Source of the DNA: an uncultured Eubacteriales bacterium
GTDB taxonomy: Bacteria; Bacillota; Clostridia; Oscillospirales; Oscillospiraceae
Assembly (NCBI GenBank): GCA_900552015.1
Contig: URXY01000062.1
Location: 1 to 10,416, forward strand
Direction of reading: 5' to 3'
DNA length: 10,416 bases
Part shown: one piece after another, positions 1-4,927 of the stretch
How positions within the stretch are numbered: the stretch's first letter is position 1
Layout of the letters: the number at the start of each line of letters is the position of its first letter
Position numbers and translations under genes: made by a program
The notes under the pieces: model-generated
What the model was told of the DNA's origin: nothing
What the model saw: the letters and a program-made list of their open reading frames with translations, nothing else
Databases searched by the model: none

Positions 1-167
1 AGCATATTCATATAAGCTAAGTCAACACCGAATGCCGTCCGTTTTGCCTTTTCGAACGTACAACGCCCATACAAACGGACATCTCTACGATACGTCAAAT
101 TTAGGATCTTCAGTGCGTTAGCGGCAAAAATCTCAGCAAAATATGTTGACAAGAAAACTTGGCGCAT
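1..167 (-). CDS. possible partial ORF running off the left edge
   Basis: On the minus strand a reading frame opens with ATG at 167-165 and stays free of stops for 55 codons to the window edge. The translation is rich in basic and aromatic residues and includes the stretch RDVRLYGRCTFEKAKRTAFG. No ribosome binding site precedes the ATG, and the start lies inside the plus-strand promoter and operator region, so a true start there would be awkward. The pattern of a basic segment followed by a hydrophobic helix loosely recalls the C-terminal end of some DDE transposases, but that is only an impression from a short fragment. It could equally be a decayed remnant or a chance opening. I do not recognise the product. 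Confidence 0.25.
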   Translation of the reverse strand, partial: MRQVFLSTYFAEIFAANALKILNLTYRRDVRLYGRCTFEKAKRTAFGVDLAYMNM

Positions 168-174
168 TTATAAT
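146..174 (+). promoter_or_regulatory. sigma-A promoter of the XRE/membrane cassette
   Basis: A perfect -35 hexamer TTGACA at 146-151 and a perfect -10 hexamer TATAAT at 169-174 are separated by the ideal 17 bases. The expected transcription start is near 181, about 26 bases before the ATG at 207. Both hexamers matching consensus at optimal spacing makes this one of the strongest predicted promoters in the window. The operator-like repeats covering it suggest that it is held down by a repressor. Confidence 0.88.
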
Positions 175-193
175 CTTGACAAGAATACTTGGC
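146..193 (+). promoter_or_regulatory. paired operator-like repeats over the cassette promoter
   Basis: Two 18-base direct repeats, 146-163 and 176-193, are identical at 17 positions (A at 156, T at 186) and start exactly 30 bases apart, close to three helical turns. Each contains the dyad CAAG-N4-CTTG, at 150-161 and 180-191. The first copy covers the -35 box and part of the spacer; the second covers the expected transcription start. Small XRE repressors commonly bind short dyads of this kind. The inference is that the XRE protein encoded at 533-739 binds both sites and represses its own operon. Confidence 0.7.
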
Positions 194-206
194 AGTGAGG
201 TATCCT

Positions 207-536
207 ATGGAAAAAGAAGATATTTTGGCGATCAGCCGTAGAGAAAACAAAAACAGAGACCTTGCAGAGGCAGAAATGTCCGTGCAAGCCGGCAACATTG
301 CCAGCCGCATCGGAGCCGGCATGTGCTGCCTGATCTCCGTTCTATTTATTTGGGCTACTGACACGATACTTTTCAGTCCCTGGATCATCTACTTCAGTAT
401 TCTTGGTACGCATTATCTGGTAAGATTTACCAAAGCAAAAAGTAAAACAGACTTAACGATCACCGTCTTGTATTTTGCAATGTTTATTCTTTGCTTCGCC
501 TTTTTTATTTTGCGGCTTATTGAGGTAAAGGAATGA
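207..536 (+). CDS. DUF6442-like small membrane protein
   Basis: A 109-residue protein with a charged N-terminal segment starting MEKEDILAISRRENKNRD, followed by three likely membrane helices at about residues 32-52, 57-73 and 83-104. The N-terminal KEDIL-x-x-S-R-x-ENKN pattern and the three-helix layout fit the DUF6442 family, which I recall as a partner of small XRE regulators in Firmicutes. The function is unknown; it would sit in the cytoplasmic membrane. ATG at 207 is chosen because GAGG at 197-200 lies six bases upstream. An in-frame TTG at 189 is inside the second operator and has no ribosome binding site. The stop overlaps the next gene's start by four bases (ATGA), so the two are probably translationally coupled. 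Confidence 0.8.
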   Translation: MEKEDILAISRRENKNRDLAEAEMSVQAGNIASRIGAGMCCLISVLFIWATDTILFSPWIIYFSILGTHYLVRFTKAKSKTDLTITVLYFAMFILCFAFFILRLIEVKE

Positions 537-739
537 ACGATGAGTTGAAATTACAGAACAGATTGAAAGAGGTGCGGTTTGAAAAAAAGCTCTCGCAGTC
601 TCAGCTCGCAGAAATGGTAGGCGTCTCACGAAACACGATCAGTTCGATCGAGACCGGACAATTTAACCCAACTGCCAAGTTGGCTCTCATTCTCTGTATC
701 GCTTTGGATAAGAAATTTGAAGAATTATTTTATTTTTAG
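533..739 (+). CDS. XRE-family transcriptional regulator, minimal HTH protein
   Basis: A 68-residue protein that is essentially one Cro/CI-type helix-turn-helix domain (residues about 8-64). The HTH core is SQSQLAEMVGVSRNTISSIE at 21-40, followed by the usual TGQFNPT turn and a short helix leading to the C-terminal EELFYF. There is no sensor or peptidase domain, so signal input, if any, must come from partners. This size and ending are typical of YozG-like regulators found beside small membrane proteins. The start overlaps the previous stop by four bases and is preceded by an AAAGGA-type ribosome binding site. It is likely a cytoplasmic repressor of its own operon, acting on the CAAG-N4-CTTG pair upstream; that role is inferred from context. 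Confidence 0.93.
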   Translation: MNDELKLQNRLKEVRFEKKLSQSQLAEMVGVSRNTISSIETGQFNPTAKLALILCIALDKKFEELFYF

Positions 740-748
740 GAGGTCACC

Positions 749-1051
749 ATGGATCACTCATTGCTTCTGATATTGGGCATATTCCTGTCAACTCTTGGCA
801 CCGTAAATATAAAGGGAAATATCAGCACCATCCATTCCTACAACCGTCGGAAAGTAAAAGAGGAAGATGTTCCAAAATACGGCAAGGTCGTTGGCACGGG
901 AACGCTTGTCATTGGTGTTTCCCTCATATTATCCTATCTCGTCACATTCCGGAATGCAGATGCCATCGATTATATCGTTCTTCCGGCGCTGGTGATCGGC
1001 TTAGCTTTCATTCTATATGGACAAATCAAATACAACCACGGTATCTTTTAA
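749..1051 (+). CDS. small membrane protein of the XRE cassette
   Basis: A 100-residue protein with three likely membrane helices: about residues 4-20, 47-66 and 73-92. Between the first two is a polar, basic loop with ISTIHSYNRRKVKEEDVPKY, which looks like a conserved family motif, although I cannot name the family with confidence. The architecture resembles DUF3784-type small membrane proteins, but the loop sequence does not match my memory of that family. A strong AGGAGG at 738-743 overlaps the stop codon of the XRE gene, and the ATG is five bases further on, so this is the third gene of the same operon. It ends about 70 bases before a terminator hairpin. The function is unknown. Confidence 0.82.
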   Translation: MDHSLLLILGIFLSTLGTVNIKGNISTIHSYNRRKVKEEDVPKYGKVVGTGTLVIGVSLILSYLVTFRNADAIDYIVLPALVIGLAFILYGQIKYNHGIF

Positions 1052-1121
1052 CCGTTCACCCTCTCATAATATCCTGCCCTTACAAGAGAGTTCTTCTTTC
1101 ACGCACCGAAAGTTGAAATAG

Positions 1122-1157
1122 AAAAAGAGCTTGAGAATATCTTCTCAAGCTCTTTTT
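1122..1157. terminator. bidirectional rho-independent terminator
   Basis: A perfect 16-bp stem (1122-1137 with 1142-1157) closed by the four-base loop TATC. The outer five pairs are A-T, so each strand ends in a run of U after the GC-containing core. It lies between two convergent units, the plus-strand XRE cassette ending at 1051 and the minus-strand yebC ending at 1225, and can serve both. Confidence 0.9.
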
Positions 1158-1162
1158 GATTT

Positions 1163-1180
1163 CTGTGATGTATGTCACAG
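1163..1180. repeat. CRP/FNR-like perfect palindrome in the convergent gap
   Basis: A perfect inverted repeat CTGTGA-N6-TCACAG. Its inner part, TGTGA-N6-TCACA, equals the textbook CRP site. It lies downstream of yebC and next to the shared terminator, not in front of a gene, so a promoter role is not supported. It may only be an extra small RNA hairpin at the 3' end of the yebC transcript, or chance. Confidence 0.4.
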
Positions 1181-1224
1181 CTGCGCGCTCTTCCCTGCTG
1201 AAAAAGTCAGCATTTGCAAGGGGT

Positions 1225-1959
1225 TTAGTCCTGGTCCCAGTTGTGGTAGGTGTTCTGGACATCCTCGTTGTCGTCGAGCATGTCGAGCAGCTTTTCCATG
1301 TTCTTGATGTCCTCGTCGCTCTCGAGCTTCACGTAGGTCTGCGGGACAAGGCTGATGTCCGCGCTGACGAAGGCGTAGTTCTTCTCCTCGAGGGCCTTGA
1401 CGACGTCGTTGAACGCGTCGGGGTCGGTCGTGATCTCGAAGACGTTATCCTCGGCGTTGAAGTCGTCGGCACCGGCGTCGAGCGCGTCCATCATGACAGC
1501 ATCCTCGTCGTAGTCGCCGTCCTCATTGTCGATGATGATGACGCCCTTGCGGTCGAACGACCAGCTCACGCAGCCCTGCGCGCCCATACCCTTGCCGTAC
1601 TTATCGAAATAGTGGCGGACCTCCGGCGCGGTGCGCTGGCGGTTGTCGGTCAGCGCCTCGACGATGACGGCCACGCCGCCGGGGCCGTAGCCCTCATAAG
1701 TAACGGACTCGTAGTTATCGGTGTTACCCGAGCCGAGCGCCTTATCGATGGTGCGCTTGATATTGTCGTTGGGCATATTCGCGGCCTTGGCCTTGGCCAC
1801 AACGGTAGCAAGACGGGAGTTGTTATTGGGGTCGCCCGAGCCGCCCTGCTTGACGGCGACGATGATCTCCTTGGCGATCTTGGTGAAGGCGGCGCTGCGC
1901 TTGGCGTCAGCCGCGCCCTTCGTCTTTTGGATATTGTGCCACTTGGAATGTCCGGACAT
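1225..1959 (-). CDS. yebC: YebC/PmpR family translation-related factor
   Basis: A 244-residue protein, the usual length of the family. It opens with the hallmark MSGHSKWHNIQKTKGAADAK, followed by the conserved region with NMPNDNIKRTIDKA and YEGYGPGG, then the acidic mid-domain and C-terminal domain with PQTYVKL near the end. Members were long annotated as transcriptional regulators (PmpR). The mitochondrial homologue TACO1 and more recent bacterial work point to a ribosome-associated role in relieving translation stalls. It is cytoplasmic. The ribosome binding site AAGGAGA overlaps the stop of the upstream Nif3-family gene, and the gap is only 14 bases, so it is the last gene of the trmK-nif3-yebC unit. 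The shared terminator at 1122-1157 follows. Confidence 0.97.
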   Translation of the reverse strand: MSGHSKWHNIQKTKGAADAKRSAAFTKIAKEIIVAVKQGGSGDPNNNSRLATVVAKAKAANMPNDNIKRTIDKALGSGNTDNYESVTYEGYGPGGVAVIVEALTDNRQRTAPEVRHYFDKYGKGMGAQGCVSWSFDRKGVIIIDNEDGDYDEDAVMMDALDAGADDFNAEDNVFEITTDPDAFNDVVKALEEKNYAFVSADISLVPQTYVKLESDEDIKNMEKLLDMLDDNEDVQNTYHNWDQD

Positions 1960-1973
1960 GATGTGATCTCTCC

Positions 1974-2753
1974 TTACAGATAGTATTGAATGACGTCTCT
2001 GTGCGACGTTGATATTACGGTTTTCACCTCAGGGAAATGCTCCTCCAAATACGTCTTGACCGCCGGGCAGACGACGTTCTCCGTCGGAAAATGCCCCGCG
2101 TCGATCAGGTTGAGTCCCCGCGTATCCAGAAAATCGTTGTAGCGCAGATCGCTCGTCACGAACGTATCGCAGCCCTGCGCAATGGCCTGCGGGATGTACT
2201 CTCCGCACGCGCCGCCGCCGACGGCCACACGGTGCACCCGCCCGCTGCCGCGGCAATAGCGCAAGCCGCCGCAGCCGAGTAATTCTATCACATCCCGCAG
2301 GAACTCTTCAAGCCCTTTTTCGCAGGAAAGTGTGCCGATCCGGCCGATTTTTTCGTCGTTGAGCAAAAAAACGTCGTTCAGGCCCAGTTTTTTCGCCAGA
2401 CAGTCGTTCACGCCGCCGTCTGCGGCGTCCAGATTCGTGTGCATACAGATCGCGGAAATATCATTTTTGACGAGCATCGTCAAAAGACCGCCGAGGCGCG
2501 TATCAGGCCGCAGCGTCTGCATTTCGCGCTCGTGCCAGTGCACGTTCATCACCGGATGATGGGACACGATGAGCTGCGCGCCGCAGTCGATGGCCTCCTG
2601 CACCACGCGCTCGGTGATATCGAGCGCGACCACGATGCGCCCGACTTCCCGCTCGGGATCTCCGACGAGATGGCCGACGTTGTCCCAATCCATCGCGCTC
2701 TCGCGCGGCGCCCAGGAAAACAGGCTCTGCTCGATCTCACGTACCGTTGCCAT
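1974..2753 (-). CDS. Nif3-like dinuclear metal-centre hexameric protein
   Basis: A 259-residue member of the Nif3/YbgI/YqfO family. Likely metal ligands are visible: the HH pair in IVSHHPV (65-66), the HTNLDAADGG block (105-114, with Asp109), and DAGHFPTE near the C-terminus (His221, Glu225). It has DWDNVG near the N-terminus. Its length is close to E. coli YbgI, so it lacks the extra middle domain that makes B. subtilis YqfO longer. Homologues are often labelled GTP cyclohydrolase I type 2, but the physiological reaction is not settled. ATG at 2753 follows AAGGAGAG by about nine bases; the frame stays open further upstream but without another good start. The first 17 bases overlap the end of trmK, and the trmK-nif3 pairing is also found in B. 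subtilis (yqfN-yqfO). Confidence 0.94.
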   Translation of the reverse strand: MATVREIEQSLFSWAPRESAMDWDNVGHLVGDPEREVGRIVVALDITERVVQEAIDCGAQLIVSHHPVMNVHWHEREMQTLRPDTRLGGLLTMLVKNDISAICMHTNLDAADGGVNDCLAKKLGLNDVFLLNDEKIGRIGTLSCEKGLEEFLRDVIELLGCGGLRYCRGSGRVHRVAVGGGACGEYIPQAIAQGCDTFVTSDLRYNDFLDTRGLNLIDAGHFPTENVVCPAVKTYLEEHFPEVKTVISTSHRDVIQYYL

Positions 2754-3450
2754 GTTCCCACTCTCCTTTTCTTCTCTCGATTTCTTTGATGAGGTTTTCA
2801 AGATGCGCGATGCGCGCGTCCTTATCCGCGAGCGACGAGACAGCAAGGCCGTCCCTCGCCCGTTTGAGCTTTGTGAGGTGCTGCGACAGGTATTCGCCGT
2901 ACAGCGGGTCGGACCGCAGCAGAAAACCCGCCAGCGCGTCCGCCTCGCTCAGCTCCTGTCCCGTTCCCGCAGTGACGCGGAAAACGACGTAGAGCTGTTC
3001 CTTGTCGCGCACGAGCGTTTCGCTCAAAAAGCGGTAGCCGTGCCCGCAGAGCCAGCGGCGCAGAAGGTCGACCTTCGTCTGCGGCTGTAAAATGAGCGTG
3101 TGCGTACCGTCGTGCGTCCACGGCGCGGCCTCGAGGATACCGAGGATCGTCTCGCCGCCCATGCCGGCGATGGCGATGGCATCGCACTCCTCCGCTCTGA
3201 TCTTCGCAAGGCCCGGACAGAGGCGAAAATCCATATGCTCCGTCACGCCGTATTCCCGCGCCGTCGCGCGCGCGTGGTCGAGCGGCAGCGCGTTGATATC
3301 CGACGCGATGGCGCTTTCAATGCGCCCGTGCTGTAACAGCCACACGGGAAGATACCCGTGGTCGGTGCCGACATCGGCCAGTCTCACGCCCTGCGGCACA
3401 AGTTCCGCGATACATTGCAGCCGCGGCTGAAGCTGTAATTCCTTTTCCAC
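2737..3450 (-). CDS. trmK: tRNA (adenine(22)-N(1))-methyltransferase TrmK
   Basis: A 237-residue class I SAM-dependent methyltransferase expected to methylate N1 of A22 in the D-loop of certain tRNAs. The SAM-binding motif I is DVGTDHGYLP (26-35), the acidic ribose-binding end of strand 2 is ASDIN (49-53), and the family motif AGMGGE lies at 95-100 with LQPQ at 121-124. The C-terminal part, from about residue 180, is helical and charged, as expected for the coiled-coil domain of this family. The start codon is GTG at 3450-3448, five to six bases after AGGAGGG. It ends inside the Nif3-family gene, which suggests coupled translation. A hairpin at 3488-3515 separates it from the DUF1858 gene upstream; no separate promoter is obvious. 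Confidence 0.95.
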   Translation of the reverse strand: MEKELQLQPRLQCIAELVPQGVRLADVGTDHGYLPVWLLQHGRIESAIASDINALPLDHARATAREYGVTEHMDFRLCPGLAKIRAEECDAIAIAGMGGETILGILEAAPWTHDGTHTLILQPQTKVDLLRRWLCGHGYRFLSETLVRDKEQLYVVFRVTAGTGQELSEADALAGFLLRSDPLYGEYLSQHLTKLKRARDGLAVSSLADKDARIAHLENLIKEIERRKGEWEHGNGT

Positions 3451-3487
3451 CGCCGCCCTCCTTTCGTCTTTTCGTTCGACCGAATAA

Positions 3488-3515
3488 GACGCATACGGGA
3501 GACCCCGTATGCGTC
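3488..3515 (-). terminator. hairpin between the DUF1858 gene and trmK
   Basis: A perfect 12-bp, GC-rich stem (3488-3499 with 3504-3515) with a four-base loop. On the minus strand it follows the DUF1858 stop by seven bases and is followed by TTATTC, a poor U-tract. It may be a leaky terminator or attenuator, letting some transcripts continue into trmK. The plus-strand side has CTTTTCTT, but no plus-strand gene needs it. Confidence 0.65.
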
Positions 3516-3521
3516 CTTTTC

Positions 3522-3734
3522 TTATTGTTCGACGGGCTTGTTAGCTTCCTCGTTCACGAGGGCCAGCAGCTTGTCCACATCGATCCCGTGGACCATGCAC
3601 GCTTCCTCCACCGTCTCACCGCGGGAGCTGGGGCAGCCCAGGCAGTGCATTCCGATGGACAGGAAGATCGGCGCGGTCTGCGGTGCAACATCAAGGATAT
3701 CCCCGATGATGGTCTCGCGCGTGATCTCGATCAT
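3522..3734 (-). CDS. DUF1858 domain protein with CxxC
   Basis: A 70-residue protein made of one DUF1858 domain. It begins MIEITRETIIGDILDVAPQT and carries the family signature GMHCLGCPSSRGETVEEAC, with Cys31, Cys34 and Cys46. The domain is common as a small stand-alone protein in anaerobic Firmicutes and is linked by its CxxC to redox or metal chemistry, but no reaction is established. The ATG follows a strong GGAGGTGA by six to seven bases. A -10-like TATAAT lies about 30 bases upstream, and a hairpin follows seven bases after the stop, so it may be a near-independent unit ahead of trmK. No signal peptide or membrane segment is visible. Confidence 0.92.
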   Translation of the reverse strand: MIEITRETIIGDILDVAPQTAPIFLSIGMHCLGCPSSRGETVEEACMVHGIDVDKLLALVNEEANKPVEQ

Positions 3735-3762
3735 ATTGATTCACCTCCGTGAAAATTTGCTT

Positions 3763-3768
3763 ATTATA
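3763..3768 (-). promoter_or_regulatory. -10 element upstream of the DUF1858 gene
   Basis: A perfect TATAAT on the minus strand at 3768-3763, in the AT-rich gap between the terminator of the zinc-ribbon gene and the DUF1858 ATG at 3734. A TTGAAA lies further upstream, but with about 22 bases between it is too far; at the ideal distance the -35 is poor. The position is right for a promoter, but the match is incomplete. Confidence 0.45.
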
Positions 3769-3840
3769 GTTTATCCCATTTTCCGCACTTTTTCAATAGG
3801 AAATACACAAAAAACACCGCAGCGTAAAACGGGCCTGCGC

Positions 3841-3876
3841 AAAAAAGGAAAGTGCCCGCAAAAGCGGACACTTTCC
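3841..3876 (-). terminator. rho-independent terminator of the ruv-glmM-sigH operon
   Basis: On the minus strand GGAAAGTG (3876-3869) pairs with CACTTTCC (3854-3847). The stem continues past one C-A mismatch with four more GC pairs and a four-base loop, and is followed directly by six U residues (3846-3841). It starts about 20 bases after the stop of the zinc-ribbon gene and is the first clear terminator downstream of ruvC. Confidence 0.92.
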
Positions 3877-3896
3877 GAATCAGCAGTTACAAGAGC

Positions 3897-4175
3897 TTAC
3901 TGCTCAGCGCGCATCTTGGCGAAGCACTCGCTGCAGTAGACCGGACGGTCGGACTTGGGCTCGAAGGGAACCTTGGCCTCGCCGCCGCAAGCTGCGCAGA
4001 CTGCGGTGAAGTACTCACGGGGACCGCGAGCGGCGTTCTTGCGAGCGTCGCGGCAGGCCTTGCAGCGCTGGGGCTCGTTCTGGAAGCCGCGCTCCGCGTA
4101 GAACTCCTGCTCACCGGCGGTGAACACGAACTCTTTGCCGCACTCCTTGCAAACTAAAGTCTTGTCTTCGTACAT
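3897..4175 (-). CDS. zinc-ribbon protein with four CxxC motifs
   Basis: A 92-residue protein with four CxxC pairs: Cys9/12, Cys38/41, Cys60/63 and Cys81/84. The first two pairs make one probable zinc ribbon (LVCKECGKEF ... RCKACR). The last two make a second of the CxxC...CxxC type (CAACGGEAKVPF ... PVYCSECF). This composition matches the small zinc-ribbon proteins seen in Clostridia and Chloroflexi, whose function is unknown; nucleic-acid or protein binding is a guess. It lies 40 bases downstream of the sigH-like gene with no terminator between, and a GAGAGGG ribosome binding site precedes the ATG by about eight bases. A strong terminator follows. It is therefore the last gene of the operon and probably made together with the sigma factor. 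Confidence 0.9.
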   Translation of the reverse strand: MYEDKTLVCKECGKEFVFTAGEQEFYAERGFQNEPQRCKACRDARKNAARGPREYFTAVCAACGGEAKVPFEPKSDRPVYCSECFAKMRAEQ

Positions 4176-4215
4176 GATTTTACCCTCTCTTTGAATCAGA
4201 AAAAATATATTGCGT

Positions 4216-4860
4216 TCAGCGTTTGCTGATATCGCCGGAGATAATGTGCTGCGCGGCCTTACGGCGCACGCGCTGCACGGCGTTGTCCACCGACTTTGGG
4301 GACTTACCCACGGCCTTAGCGATCTCGCGACAGGAAAGGCCTTCCAAATAGTACCCTAAGATCTTCGCCTCGAACTCGGACAACTGCTTGCGGGTACTTT
4401 CGAGCAGGCTCTCCACATGGTCGCGCTCCGCGATCAGGAGCTCGGGGTCCGTGTGGCTGGGATCCAAAGTACCGGGGGTGTAAGAAGTACTGTCAAAGAA
4501 AGGGGTATCAAGGGATATGGATTCGTTCAGCGGATAATGCTTGCCGCGGGAAGCGGCACGGAGCGCGGAGAACAGGCGATTGCGGATGCACGTTTCCGCA
4601 TATGTGCGAAAAGATGCTGCCTTGCCCGGTCGGTACTCCCGTATCGCCTGAATGAGACCGAACATACCCTCCTGGATCAGGTCCTCCCCATCGCCTCCGA
4701 CGAGGAAGAGCGGTCGAGCGCAGGCGCGCACCGTTCCGTAGTAGCGCGTGACAAGAAGCTCTTCCGCTTCCCTGCTGCCGCCCGCCGCCATGGTACACAA
4801 CTCGTCGTCCGGGCAGGCTGCTAAAGCCGTATGATGATTCTCATTCTGATGATACTGCAT
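4216..4860 (-). CDS. sigH: SigH-type RNA polymerase sporulation sigma factor
   Basis: A 214-residue sigma-70 family protein without region 1.1 or 3. Region 2 spans about residues 36-107 and includes GDGEDLIQEGMFGLIQAIRE, then FRTYAETCIRNRLFSALRAA and KHYPLNESISLD. Region 4 spans about 155-205, with EGLSCREIAKAVGKSPKSVD and AVQRVRRK. The KH-x-PLN...SLD segment and the SVDNAVQRV(R/K)RK ending are specific to SigH, which drives genes of the entry into sporulation. The ATG at 4860 is the only start ahead of the conserved DDEL-x-x-x-A-x-x-G segment and has GAAGG eight bases upstream; an in-frame stop lies just before it. A consensus promoter abuts this ATG. The gene lies 67 bases after glmM. In B. 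subtilis sigH has other neighbours, so a SigH paralogue is possible. Confidence 0.85.
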   Translation of the reverse strand: MQYHQNENHHTALAACPDDELCTMAAGGSREAEELLVTRYYGTVRACARPLFLVGGDGEDLIQEGMFGLIQAIREYRPGKAASFRTYAETCIRNRLFSALRAASRGKHYPLNESISLDTPFFDSTSYTPGTLDPSHTDPELLIAERDHVESLLESTRKQLSEFEAKILGYYLEGLSCREIAKAVGKSPKSVDNAVQRVRRKAAQHIISGDISKR

Positions 4861-4862
4861 GT

Positions 4863-4892
4863 ATTATACCTTCTGCGCTTATGATTTGTCAA
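4863..4892 (-). promoter_or_regulatory. consensus sigma-A promoter abutting the sigH start codon
   Basis: On the minus strand TTGACA (4892-4887) and TATAAT (4868-4863) are both perfect and are spaced by 18 bases. The -10 box ends only two bases before the ATG at 4860. The expected transcription start, about 4854-4858, would therefore fall at or just inside the coding region, and the -10 overlaps the spacer after the GAAGG ribosome binding site. The hexamers are clear; which mRNA they serve is not. Confidence 0.6.
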
Positions 4893-4927
4893 GTATTTAC
4901 GAAAATTCAGTATTCAGTCTAATGTTT

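Noticed and set aside
176..204. Second promoter using TTGACA at 176-181
   Set aside because: No -10-like hexamer occurs at a suitable distance; the match is explained by the operator repeat.
1156..1983. A 275-codon plus-strand open frame opposite yebC
   Set aside because: The product is repetitive Val/Leu/Asp/Gly-rich, typical of antisense shadow; it crosses the terminator region and has no ribosome binding site, while yebC is unmistakable.
2754..2846. N-terminal extension of the Nif3-family protein by 31 residues
   Set aside because: It lies wholly inside trmK, is Arg/Ser-rich and has no family similarity; the ATG at 2753 has a good ribosome binding site.
4200..4230. Terminator at the end of sigH
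   Set aside because: The inverted repeat TCAGC-N4-GCTGA has only five pairs, includes the stop codon, and the U-run is about ten bases away; it is unlikely to stop transcription.
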